NCBI GenBank assembly: GCA_005281725.1
Contig: SSBO01000002.1
Coordinates: 138,902-202,901, forward strand
From: Wuchereria bancrofti
Taxonomy: Eukaryota > Nematoda > Chromadorea > Rhabditida > Onchocercidae
Length of the DNA: 64,000 nt
Reading direction: 5' to 3'
Each line of letters begins with the position of its first letter. Within the stretch, counting starts at the first letter, position 1. This document shows positions 1 through 11,251 of the stretch, piece after piece. A program made the position numbers and the translations under genes. The notes beneath the pieces were generated by a model, which searched no databases, was not told where the DNA came from, and saw only the letters and a program-made list of their open reading frames with translations.

Positions 1-2841
1 AAAAATGTTGAACTGTTTGAATGATTTGAAAAGTGATGTTGTTGTGATCACATAAACTTTGACCTGATATATGCAACGGAGATGAATTTACATGATGACC
101 TAATTTGTCTTAAATTTTTCGTTTCTTTTTTTAGCACTAAAAATTTGACTCACATTTTATTGTTTAAATATTTAGGCAAAATATAAAAATGAAAGAGTTA
201 TTAAAAGAAAAATGAAAAAGCAAAAAAAAACTATGAGAATTTTTAATGAAATTATCAAAATAGATAAGCAATGATATTATCATTTTGAATTATGCAACTA
301 AATTTGTTGAAATAATGCAAATTGATTTCTTACAACAGCAAATGAATGAATGAATTATCATCACATTATTACATTTATCACTTTATCCTATTTTATCATT
401 TTTTTTTTTTTTGTTAATATGCAAATGGATTATTTTATTTTATAGTAGAATTTAGCATTTTTTAGATTTATTCATTTATTAGCAATAGTTGAAATTCTTT
501 AAATAATTTAAAATAAAAAGAAAAAAAATTATAAATTTCAATTAGCATTTACAAGAATGATAATTGTTAATCACAAAAATAATGTAACTAATAAATTGTG
601 CGCTTCTTTTAGCATTCCCACTATTATTTCAACTATTTATGGTATCTTTTTAAAAAATAAAAATTATAAATTGAATTTGCTAGTACATAGAAAAAAAAAA
701 ACTCGGTGAAATAATATTATTTAAAATAAATTCTCTTCTAAAGATTATTTCAAAATGAAAAAAAAAAAGGTAACAAGAAATGAAATAATTAAAAATGAAC
801 AGAAAGTTATTAAGGTATCCCGCATAAATTTATGTTCTGGTATTTTCCGTATTTTTCCGGTGATTGCTTAAATGATTGTAAAATTGTAAAATGCTTTCAA
901 CTATGATAAAAAAAAAAGGAATATTTTTTCTCTAATTGGAAAACTAAAATTTATGAGGTTCCCAATAATTACTATTGCATATTAAAATGCATAAGAAATG
1001 GACGACGAAGATATTTGTAGGAATTGAATTTTCCTCTATTAAATTCTTGTTTTTTAAATTTAAAAAGGAAATGAAGAAAAAATAGTGATACGAAAGAAAT
1101 TGCTGGAAAAGAGAATAAATTTTTGTTCTAGAAAATTATTTATGCATTATATGAATTTAATTTATGCTCAATCTTAAAAAGTTTTAACATATGGATAAAT
1201 TTAAAAGTTGGAATTTAACTTAAAACATTGACAATTTATGATAATATCATTTAAAAAAAATGATTAAACTTTAAAAAGAAAATTTGATAACATCAAGTAT
1301 TAATTAGTAATGAAATAATCAATCATATATTTTTCATAGTAAATAAAAAGTGAATATTCTTTTTTTTAAAATTTATTATAGAAAGAAATAGTGTAATATC
1401 CAATTACCCAACTTTTTTTTATCTTTTTTTTTACACCTACTGAAAATATTTTCATAAATTTTACATCACTTAAAATGTTAATTCATACACTCAAATAATC
1501 TTTAATTTGGCCAAAAAAAAAAAATTGTGAATGAAAAAGAAAATATAATATTATGAAAATTAAAAGTAAAACAGAAAAATCAGAAGTGAACAGTAATTAG
1601 CAAATTGTTAAAAACAGGATTTAAATTTATTGAATGAAATGAAATTAAATAGTAACAAACTTTCATTATTGTTTTCTGTATACATTTAAATTTAATGTTT
1701 AAAATATCAAAAATATTGTGACAAAAATCAATGACAAAATAATATTCTCTCGAATAAAATGAAAAAGAGTGCAAATTTGTTATTTTGACAAGCATTTGGC
1801 GAAGAAATGATTTTTAGAAAAGTGAAATGAATGAATCTTATCACAATTTTAACATCAATAAAGGAATGAATGCATAAATGTTTGCATGCATGCATGTCTG
1901 CATGTCATTGTATTTGCATGTATATCTTATCTCATGTGCATAGCATGCATATTTTGTTTGCTATGATTTTAAAATATTTGCCAATCAATATTACGAATTC
2001 GAGATGAATTATGATAATTTCACATTTCGTGAAATATACTTACCGATTCACAATCGGATTTCATAATCGGAAAACAGATCTTCACAAGAGCTATAAGAAA
2101 AGATTTAAAATATACAAATGAATTTGATTTTTCGAGTAGTTCTAAATAAATATTTGAAAAATGCACAATTGATTATTATAAAAAAACACATTTTTTTTAA
2201 ATCTGTGATAAGTCTTATCATTTGAATGATTAAATCAGAATATTTTACATGATAATGCATACAATCAGATAATAATTGTAGTTGAATTTCATAATTTCTA
2301 TCAATAAGTATTAATTAATTATTTTCTTTAAATTGTAATTTATTTACAAAATTTTCTTTTAAAACTAATCATGCATTTTCCCCTTTTGTAAATTATTTAA
2401 AATTATCATATAAAATAATCTGTTAAAATTTTGTAGTATATGACAATTTAAAATTTAAATTAAGAAATGAAAGAATAGTAGATGCAACTGATTGGAATAC
2501 CATTAATGAATACTGGAATTGGATTGAAATTCAGTTTATTTTAAACTTAGAAAGTAAATCTGAAGTATAAATATACTCAATAAAATGAGAGTAAAAGAAT
2601 CGAATTTTTTTTTTCTTTCAAACAAAAAATTAAGAGGAAAAAACAAAAAAAAAAAGAAATAATAATGGTAATAACAATAATGACAACAATAAAAATAATA
2701 ATAATAGTAATAATAATAACAATAATAATAGTAATAATAATAATAAAGTAAAACAGTTGCTGCTTTTTTTTTTATTCAAAATAGAAAAAATTTAAAAAAA
2801 TTTTTTTTTTTCCTAAAATAGTCATATAATATATGCAAAAA
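1..2841. other. AT-rich stretch without a recognisable gene
   Basis: Mostly A/T runs and short open frames without coding character. It holds a cluster of six GCATG motifs at 1884-1947 and an (AAT/AAC)n tract at 2661-2748. I see no RNA gene or splice-bounded frame that I would defend. Confidence 0.6.
2661..2748. repeat. (AAT/AAC)n imperfect trinucleotide tract
   Basis: About 90 bases of AAT with interspersed AAC, TAG and TGA triplets, read directly from the sequence. Intergenic, no coding link. Confidence 0.85.
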
Positions 2842-3498
2842 TTAGGTGAATAATGCGCCACCACAGTGCTCATCGTAAGATTTGTCCTACAAATAACATA
2901 AATGAGCGCCGAATTTGAAGATAGTTTGTAGGTATTGCGAAGATTTTCAAATTAGATAAAAGGAAAATTGCTTTTACATACATTTACATAATATGTTAAT
3001 GGCCTTCCCTGGTATTTTGTGATTGTTCTTGAGCTCTCTTTCTCGAGATTCAAAATTTTTGTTGAAAGAAAAAGTTGACAATTTTACATTAACCATAAGA
3101 CATTTTTTTTTTTTTTTACATTTTATTTATCATTTTATACTAAATTATATTTAACAAATATCAAATTAAATTATATTTAACAAAATGAAATAATAATAAT
3201 TTAAATAAAAGAAAAAAGAATTTTATATCAAATTAAATTAACGAATCGAATAATTTGAATAAAAGAAAACAAAAAAATGGATTGAAATTGAATAAATTTC
3301 AATTTCAATTTCATATCATATTAAAAAGATTGGGAACAGTAATTGCAAATATATGTTAAAATGCAATTTAGCTATTATAGCATTGAAATGGGACTAATTA
3401 AATGACCCGAAGCATTGTTGATTAAATGTCACCTTTCCAATGCAATTTACCTTTTTAGCCAGGTATAAATGATGGTCAACTCTCCATGACAACAGCAT
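2842..3498 (-). CDS. Doubtful small three-exon gene, about 50 aa
   Basis: I do not recognise this product. Three higher-complexity blocks on the minus strand join in phase 0: 3498-3451 (starts ATG, MLLSWRVD..., donor AAG|gtaaat), 3041-2982 (KESSRTITKYQG..., donor AAT|gtatgt) and 2886-2842 (acceptor ttgtag|GAC, ...DEHCGGALFT then TAA). The last acceptor is good; the middle acceptor (ctcgag) lacks a pyrimidine tract. The last block also has a plausible exon on the opposite strand (acceptor ...attag, donor gtaaga near 2871), so the strand is uncertain. It may be chance in AT-rich DNA or a conserved non-coding element. Confidence 0.15.
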
Positions 3499-6400
3499 AA
3501 ATATGTAAATATTTCTGATATGTTAAAGCTATCAAATCCATTTAAATATCAAACTTATCTAAAATTTTAAAAAAAAAAATCATAAAATAAAATTATACTT
3601 TGCTAGGATGAATAATGGAGAAAAATACAAGGATAAATTGAAAATTGAAGAAGATAAAAGGTAAAACTTTCAATGGAATGAATGTCAATCTTTTAGTGAA
3701 AAAATAAAATGACAGAAATAAACAGAAAACATTGACTTTAAGAAAATGAAATTTTCTTAAAAAAAAAAAAAAGTGAAATGAAAATTCAACGGAATATTTC
3801 ATTCAAATGTCAGAGATCAGTCAATTTTTGTAACATTTTACAATCATTTTAAAATAGTTCTCAGTGCAACACTTAGCGTAACAAAAAAAAAATTAAAATT
3901 AAAATTTGATTCTTCAAATATTATGTAATCAATTTGTTTTAATATTTTAAATTGATGCATAAAAATATTTAACAAAATGATATAATAGAATTTTGAAAGG
4001 ATTAATGAACATATAAATATGCAATATGGCTTATTGCAATTATATAAAATTATTAATTGATTGATGATCGATTGATTTTAAAAGAGATTAAATTACATGA
4101 AAAGAAAGACTTGAAATTGAAATATTAGAAAAAGTACAAAAGGATATGGTACTATGCTTAAAAGATTGAAAGATTTATTAAAATTAATTTTTCATAATTA
4201 AATTAGATTCACATTTAAAAAAATTGACAAATGAAATAATTTGATCCATCTGATATATTCATTTTATAAAAACGTTAATAGTGAATAATTTTATGATAAG
4301 AAATAGCTGATAATTAGGCTTATTATAAATGTATTAGCTATTCATAAATTGAAATTTGTTATTTCATAAATTGAAAATTTTTTTTTGAAATTTGCTATTG
4401 AACAGTGCCGAAAAGTACTGTTATTCAAAAAAGCATAAAATCCATTTAAGCCAAATGTACTGTATAGCATTTTTCTATTTAATTATCACCAAATAGCATT
4501 ACTGTATTATTTCAAATTTTCGAAGATAATAGAATAGAATTTGAATTTTATTTATCAAATTTTACAAAAAATACCTTCGACAGTTATTGTATTATTTTAT
4601 CATTTGCAAAAATTTTAAGAGATATTCTATCATATATAATTTGAATTTTGATAGCAAAAGTTTAACAAATGCATAACAAAATTGTAATGACTGATAACGC
4701 TAGTGATAATTAAACAAATTTCGTAATAACAATTGAAAAAAATAAAATAGAATAGAATAAAATGATCCAAAATTGGCGGTAATTGTTATTCACTATTGAT
4801 AATTCTTCTGGGAAATTCACAAAATCAGATATAAGTGAATCATTTTAAAAAAAATTTCCTACTTTTCAAAAAAGTGTTAAAATTGTCAGTTTGTTATTAC
4901 GAAGATGTCTTATCATAGTGATAACCATGAATTGTTTACTTTAGAAGATATTTTTGAAAGATGCCTTACTCTGCTAATCACTGTTGTATAACAGAAATGA
5001 AAAAGTAATCATAACAAACAGTGATAAGCTTTAATCAGTATTGATAAAAACATGTAGTATTAATTTGGTAATTTTATTAGTCTTTTTTTTCGTCTCTTCA
5101 TGGATTTCTTAAATTTGAACAAATAAATATTAAATTGTCATTTCACTTGACAAACAAACAAAATTGGAAATCATTGAAAATTAAAAATAGGAATAAATTT
5201 TGATCAGTTCAATGAACTTAATTTTCAAATTACTCAATATTTTTAATTTTTAAAATAGCTTTTGTCAACAATTAAACTAATTACAGAAATAAAGCAAAAA
5301 AAAATTTACTTATATTGCTATTAAAATTTATCATCTTTGAAGAATTATTGTGGTTTTATTTTAAATTAAAATTACTGATTATAACAAAGCGAGTAATTAA
5401 GTTCTAATAACAGGTTATAATTAAGAGAAATCGAATAATCGAAATTAAATTTACATTTGTCACAATTTCGGTATGAGAAGTTTATGCATTAATTGCATAG
5501 TATTTCTTGGCCAATACTCTTGCTTATGTTAACTAAATCTTTTCTTCTATCAAAATTGTCCATCAAAATTAAATTCAAAATTAAATTTCGGTTAAATTAC
5601 AAATTAATTTAATATATATTATGTCATTACAATAATAAGATATATAATTGAAGTGTCATGATTTCTCATTTTTTTTCTTTAGAATTAAACTCTCGCTTAA
5701 ATTAAAGATAGAATTATTCTCTTAAGGTCATGAAAGGTCAATTTAATCTATAATCAACACATTTTGCTGTAATTTTTAACTTAAAATTGATTTTCTGTAA
5801 CTATAAGTGACTTCTTTAATTGGAATTAATATCGTATTTATGTTATCCTTTGGAAAGAATTAAAAATTTTTTCCTTCATAATATTTCATTTGAAAGAATG
5901 AATTTTATTTTACAACATTTCATCTCTTAACTATTAATTCTTCTAACATCGCCTTCCCTCCAAATTTCTGTTAAATTTTTTTAAATTTAATTTTTAAATA
6001 CTATTAAATTTGCATATATAATTTGACTGTATTAAGGTTATCAATTTGTTTTAACATTTATAAAAGTAACTTTATAAAGTTATAAGAGATATAAATGTAA
6101 ATTCATAGTCCACATCATTTCATTACTGTAAAATGAAAGTAAGCAAGTTAACTGTTTACCTAAAACTAACTTTGAATTCGTTCTAAAATTTGTTAATTTC
6201 ACTAAAATACTTGGTTCAATCGTTCCACTGTATTTTATAAAAAATTTAGTTTTGATACTATTTCATATTATTTTGTTTCATAAAATTAACTAGACGTTTA
6301 ATAATGCATAATATATCGAAATGACTGTAATCAAATAATTTTTAAATATTTCTTTATTTTATTTTGTACAAATTTTTTTATTTTATTTTCTAAAAAAGAG

Positions 6401-6648
6401 ATAAACATTTAGATAAGAGAAAGCCAAAAAAAAAGAAAAAAAAGGTAAGTTTAATTGTGATGAAATCTAAATAGAATTTAAATTAATTGTGATGAGCTTA
6501 CAATGGACAGATTTTAAAACTGATTGAAACAAAATGCTTCATTTGAAATCAGATTGTAAAACTGAACTTATTTATTTTAAAAATTTAATTATAACTAATA
6601 TTTCTTCAAGCATATATATCTTTTTGTCTCCTTCTATTATATTGGATT

Positions 6649-6780
6649 GATAGAAGAGAAACTGATAAAGAGAGATAAAAAAAAGTGATAAAAATGATAA
6701 AAAACAGAAATATTTTATTTTATTTAACTGATAAATTTGATAGCAATATTATCAATTGAAATTACTGGATAAAATGATAA
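6649..6780. promoter_or_regulatory. Dense GATA-motif cluster
   Basis: Ten GATA cores (nine forward, one as TATC) lie in about 130 bases, two of them in the context ACTGATAA/AACTGATAA. In C. elegans, TGATAA is the preferred site of intestinal GATA factors such as ELT-2 (established knowledge). No gene start lies nearby, and GATAA is common in this AT-rich DNA, so enhancer function is only a suggestion. Confidence 0.2.
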
Positions 6781-6803
6781 AAGAAGAGTTAAATAAAGCG
6801 TAG

Positions 6804-6850
6804 TGAAGCGCAATGTTAAAATGTTTATCAAGTTGACACATTGCGCTTTA
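6804..6850. other. Hairpin-forming inverted repeat, 13-bp stem
   Basis: TGAAGCGCAATGT (6804-6816) can pair with ACATTGCGCTTTA (6838-6850), with one G-T wobble, around a 21-base loop. A second outer pairing, AATAAAGCG (6792-6800) with CGCTTTATT (6844-6852), competes with or extends it. The block is GC-richer than its surroundings. It could be a small-RNA precursor or the remnant of a foldback element. Confidence 0.5.
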
Positions 6851-9192
6851 TTCATTGTTCTTAATTTCAAATAATATTTTTTTCAAACAATTTTTTGTAA
6901 TGAGTATAGCATTTATTATGTTTACAATAATGAATTTTAATATAATAGTTGAACTTCTTGTTGTGTAATTAGCTGCATTTTTATTTTTATTTTTTATTTT
7001 TGAAAAGAACTAAATTTCAAATTATCAACAAGAAACGAAAAATGAATTTTCATGATGTGAAAAACTAAATTCAAAAATTTTTAGATTTGAATATAATGAT
7101 GAGATATTAAAAGAATAATGAAGTATATTCTATCATCTGATAAAAAAAGAAAAGCAAAAGACGTTATCATTCATAATTTTGTATTATTACTTTTTACTAA
7201 TTGTATTTAGAATTCATTTTAACTAAAACATCATTTCTTTGCATTATTTTAGTGAATTGATTGGTTAAAATTAAAATTTTTGTATCAAAATTGAGCAAAA
7301 ATAGGAAAGTTTTAAGTATTTTGTATTAAATTACTTCAAAACATTGAAATAAAAAATGATATTGAAATAAATGATATTATTAAATTTGCATAAAGTGTCA
7401 AAAAAATAGTTGAATCATACAAAAATGATAAAATCATCCATATATAAATAGAATTTTTTCAAATACAACATCAGTTATTTTCTTATTAAACTTAGTTAAA
7501 TTCCAAAAAAAAAAAAGTGAAAATTGAAGTTTTCCAAACTTCCATTACTTTTAAATTTAATTTTTCCAGATTTTTTCATTATAAGTCGTTAGTCGTTATA
7601 ATTTCAATGCAAATCCTAAATTTTACAAACGATTAAATTTTTTTTCTGTAAATTTACAACTTACATACAAAATAATATATCCATTGTAATTTTTGGCGAA
7701 AATTTACTTGAATTTTTCATTTTCAAAATAAGAATAAATAAATGAAATGTTATTGTCTGAGTTTAAAATCAATACGATATCATTTTTATAAATAAATTTG
7801 ATATACTTATATCCTTCGAAGTGATAAACTAAGTCTCATAAGTAGCACACATTTCATTATGATAACAATCAATATAAATCAATTATGAGCAAAACTTTTA
7901 GTAAAAGATTTAATTGAAAAATGGAAAAGTATTTAAATAAAATTTCATTGAACAACAAAAAATACATCTTAGCTAAAGACTTTTTTAATAACTTCCATTA
8001 TTTTTATTAGATTCATTTTTTATTTCTCATTCTATGAATATCTTATTTATGTAGAGAAGAAATTAATTCACCTTGCATTTAGAAATTTATGCGATATTTA
8101 ATTTGAATTTGTTAAAGATTGTAAATTTCAAATTAAAATTTTTTCCTAAAAAAAGAAATATTAAGCACTTTAATTAGAATAAACACAAATATAACATAAC
8201 TTTTCACAGAAAGTTATATTACATATTTGGATTATGTATAATTTTAATTTAGCTGCTTCAATAACTTTAAATATTATTAATTTGCTAACACCTGGAAGTG
8301 TTAATCAAAAATTATTAATGAATAAATTTCCAAGTTATTCGATATTTTCTCAATTCCTCCTAAACAATCAATTCAAAAAAGCAGAAACGCATGATGAAAT
8401 TGACGAGGTTTTTTCCATTTCAAATTGCAAATTTGTGAAAAGTTTCAAATTGTTTCTTGTTTGTTTCATTTATTGTTGTTCGACATGAAAAACATATAGT
8501 TAAATTTGAAATTTTTACACTAATTCCTTTGAATATATATGCATATATATATATATGCTTGAAAGTTAACTTTTAAATTTAGCACCAATTTCAAATAAAA
8601 TAGCAATTCATTCATCACTGTGTGAATTAGTAGAACAAATAGTTTTCATCAAAGAAAGATGGAAAAATACATGGAATTTGTGTTAAATGATAAATTCAAA
8701 AATAATAAATTTTAGCCAAATATCAATTATTGGCTAATAAAGTTATGATTTTTTTCATATTTATGCAAATTTTGGTCAGTAAATCAAGAGCGAAACGTAT
8801 CAAAATGAAACTATACACAAATTAATGACTGATTTGTGCGATATTAAATTACAATAATAAAAAAAAAACTTTGGATAGCTATTATTAAAGCAATAGCAAA
8901 TGTCCTTTAAAAATATATCAATAAAATCCTGAAGAATATACATCAATAAAAAAATAAAATAAATAAATAAATTCTAGAAAAAAAAAAGAAAGGAGAAAAA
9001 CTTAACTAAGAGGTGATTTCGATAAATATCAATAAATATTTTCTTCTTCATCATAATTCATAGATGAGTTTACAAATGGACTTGAACACTTTTTTCTTCA
9101 TGTGTATACTTTTCAAAAATTCTAGAAATTAAATTCTCCGGGAATTACAACGATAACTTCATTTTTAATGAAATTAGAAAGAGAAAAAGATG

Positions 9193-9243
9193 TAAAAATA
9201 AAGTTCCAATTTCATTTTTAATGAAACTGGAACTTTATTTTTA
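9193..9243. other. Near-perfect 24-bp hairpin with 3-base loop
   Basis: The arms 9193-9216 and 9220-9243 pair at 23 of 24 positions (mismatch at 9209/9227) around TTT. A shorter related dyad (TTCATTTTTAATGAAA) lies just upstream near 9160. It lies 0.36 kb from copy 1 of the large repeat. It may be the centre of a foldback mobile element, a small-RNA hairpin, or a cruciform-prone site. Confidence 0.7.
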
Positions 9244-9604
9244 CTGAAACTTGCTTATCATCCTAAAATTCATTACTCCAGCATTTTAGGATTCTTTTTT
9301 AAAACATGCTTTTTCTAACTATTCCATTAAGAAGTGGAATTCAGAATTCTTTCTTAATGCAAAACTTGAGAATGCCCGATATGTTGAAATAAACTTATGA
9401 AACAAATATAAATAATGCAAATTCCTTATCATTATCATATCTTACAAAAATATCAAATATCAATAGATAGATCTAAATAAAGCCAGAAATAACGATAGAG
9501 TATCAACTAAGCAAATTTCGAAAATTCATCTGAAATTTGAAAAAAAACGAAGCCAATGTTACAACTATTAACTTGTTATTATACAAATGTGTAATTGAAA
9601 ATTG

Positions 9605-10223
9605 GAAAACATATATTAATAGTAAATAATGGCAAATTTCATATAAAAATTTAAACTAAAACAAAAATATGCAATCAAACGCTTCTAGAAAGTTTTTTTA
9701 AGACCACAATTCATTGAATACAGCGTGTCACAAAGAAGAAATCACAAAGTAACGTTATTATCAAGGGTATTTCATCCTGATGATAAGACGAGAATGATAA
9801 TATGATAAGTACATCGAGGAAGTGAACTCTCGGCTGGAACTCGTCCTCTAATGGCACCCTTTGTCGTCCGAAAAATTTAAAATATGAAATAATTCTCCAA
9901 ACAAACATATGTATATGTCGTCATATTCACAGCAATTCGATATTTCCTTTCTTTTAAGAGGGATATAGATAAACATGCAAGGTTAAAGGTCACACCATTT
10001 TATATTCCGCACTTGTGATTTTCAATTTCACACTAGAATATTCCACGATAAATTACTACAGAATTTACAAGGGAAGAAATACTTTCTACTAATGAAACTT
10101 TTCAAAACAGATAAATTTAATTTCAAAAATGCAAAAGAGTTGAATTTGTCAAGCTAACTGCAAAAAATGATTAAAGTATACCAGTGCGTCGTGAATGATT
10201 CGTCAATTATACGTACGTATGTT
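9605..10223 (-). repeat. Copy 1 of a 0.6-kb inverted repeat
   Basis: The minus strand here matches 58411-59030 (+) over about 600 bases at roughly 95% identity in the core, fading at the distal edge. Relative to copy 2 it carries one 17-base insertion at about 10168-10184. Both copies hold an open frame of 65 codons (here 9908-9711, MFVWRIISYF...VTRCIQ) with identical protein. I see no terminal inverted repeats, target-site duplication or transposase. Copy 1 lies 1 kb beyond the 3' end of the adenylyl cyclase gene; copy 2 lies 0.25 kb beyond the 3' end of the OSBP gene. Confidence 0.9.
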
Positions 10224-10398
10224 TTCCGTGTACGTACGGTACAATATTAAAGATATGGACTGAAATATGAGAGGATTTGAATTTGAGATTCAATTTAATG
10301 TAACTGGCTATTGTTCCAATTTACATGCATCAAATCTGAAACAATAAGAATTTGTTACATAATTATGGATTAATATAAATGAGAATAATTACTTCGCA

Positions 10399-10521
10399 AA
10401 TAATCCCTAATTAATCAAATTTTAGCCAGCAAATTAATTACATAACATATTTTTCCCTAATTAATAATCCCTAATTAATCAAATTTTAGCTAGCAAATTA
10501 ATTACATAACATATTTGGATG
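10399..10521. repeat. Direct duplication, 64-base period
   Basis: The block containing TAATCCCTAATTAATC and GCAAATTAATTACATAAC occurs twice with a 64-base offset and one or two differences. It lies between repeat copy 1 and the cyclase 3' end. Confidence 0.85.
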
Positions 10522-11251
10522 TTTTTTTCTAAATATTAGAAGTATTAACAATTTACTTAACAAATCGATTGGAAAGAGTAGTTTAACAGTTGACAATTCA
10601 TGAACATATATGAACTAAATATAACGAAAATTTTGAAATTGTGACATAACTTTAAGACTGCTCTTGGAATCTATCAAATTAAGAAGAATTTAGACAATTT
10701 TTTATAATCAGTGACATTTAGAGCAAATCTGTATTCGCATTTTCTCACATTATTTCGAATAAATTATATTACTACACCTCATCATTCGGCTTTCTGTGTT
10801 TAGGAAATTTACTAATATTTCTTATCGAACATGTATTTGTCATAGATTCAGCTTAGTTTTTCGAAAACATTCAAATTTCAAAATAAACATCAATCTTGAA
10901 TACTTTTTATAGCTATATATCATTCGGAATACTTCAAAAAGCATAAATTTTAACTCATATCATAAATACTTTTTCTCTGAACATAGCAAAATGGGGAAGA
11001 GGAAGTGTCTCTCTTTCCAAGAGTTATTTCACTTCTTGGAATACCTCTAATTTATATATATACAAATTAAAATATATAAATTCTAATATATATATTTCTT
11101 TCATTCCAACTTATACAAATAAGTGGAAACTGATAAATAAATGTTTTCTGCACTTAACCCACGTTAAAAAAAAAATAAAAAAGTAAAGTAACATAAAATG
11201 CTATGACAAAAAAATATATTACCAGAAAAATAAGAAAAAAATTCAGAAGGT

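Larger units (their letters stand above)
3499..9604. other. Long gene-poor stretch
   Basis: No protein-coding exon is supported. The 84-codon frame at 8234-8488 (+) has no family resemblance and base composition like its surroundings. The stretch contains two inverted repeats able to form hairpins (6804-6850 and 9193-9243) and a dense run of GATA motifs at 6649-6779. (A)n, (T)n and ATAT runs are frequent. Confidence 0.55.

Noticed and set aside
9605..10223. Repeat copy as a DNA transposon or MITE
   Set aside because: No terminal inverted repeats or target-site duplication could be found at the edges of either copy, so I call it only a repeat.
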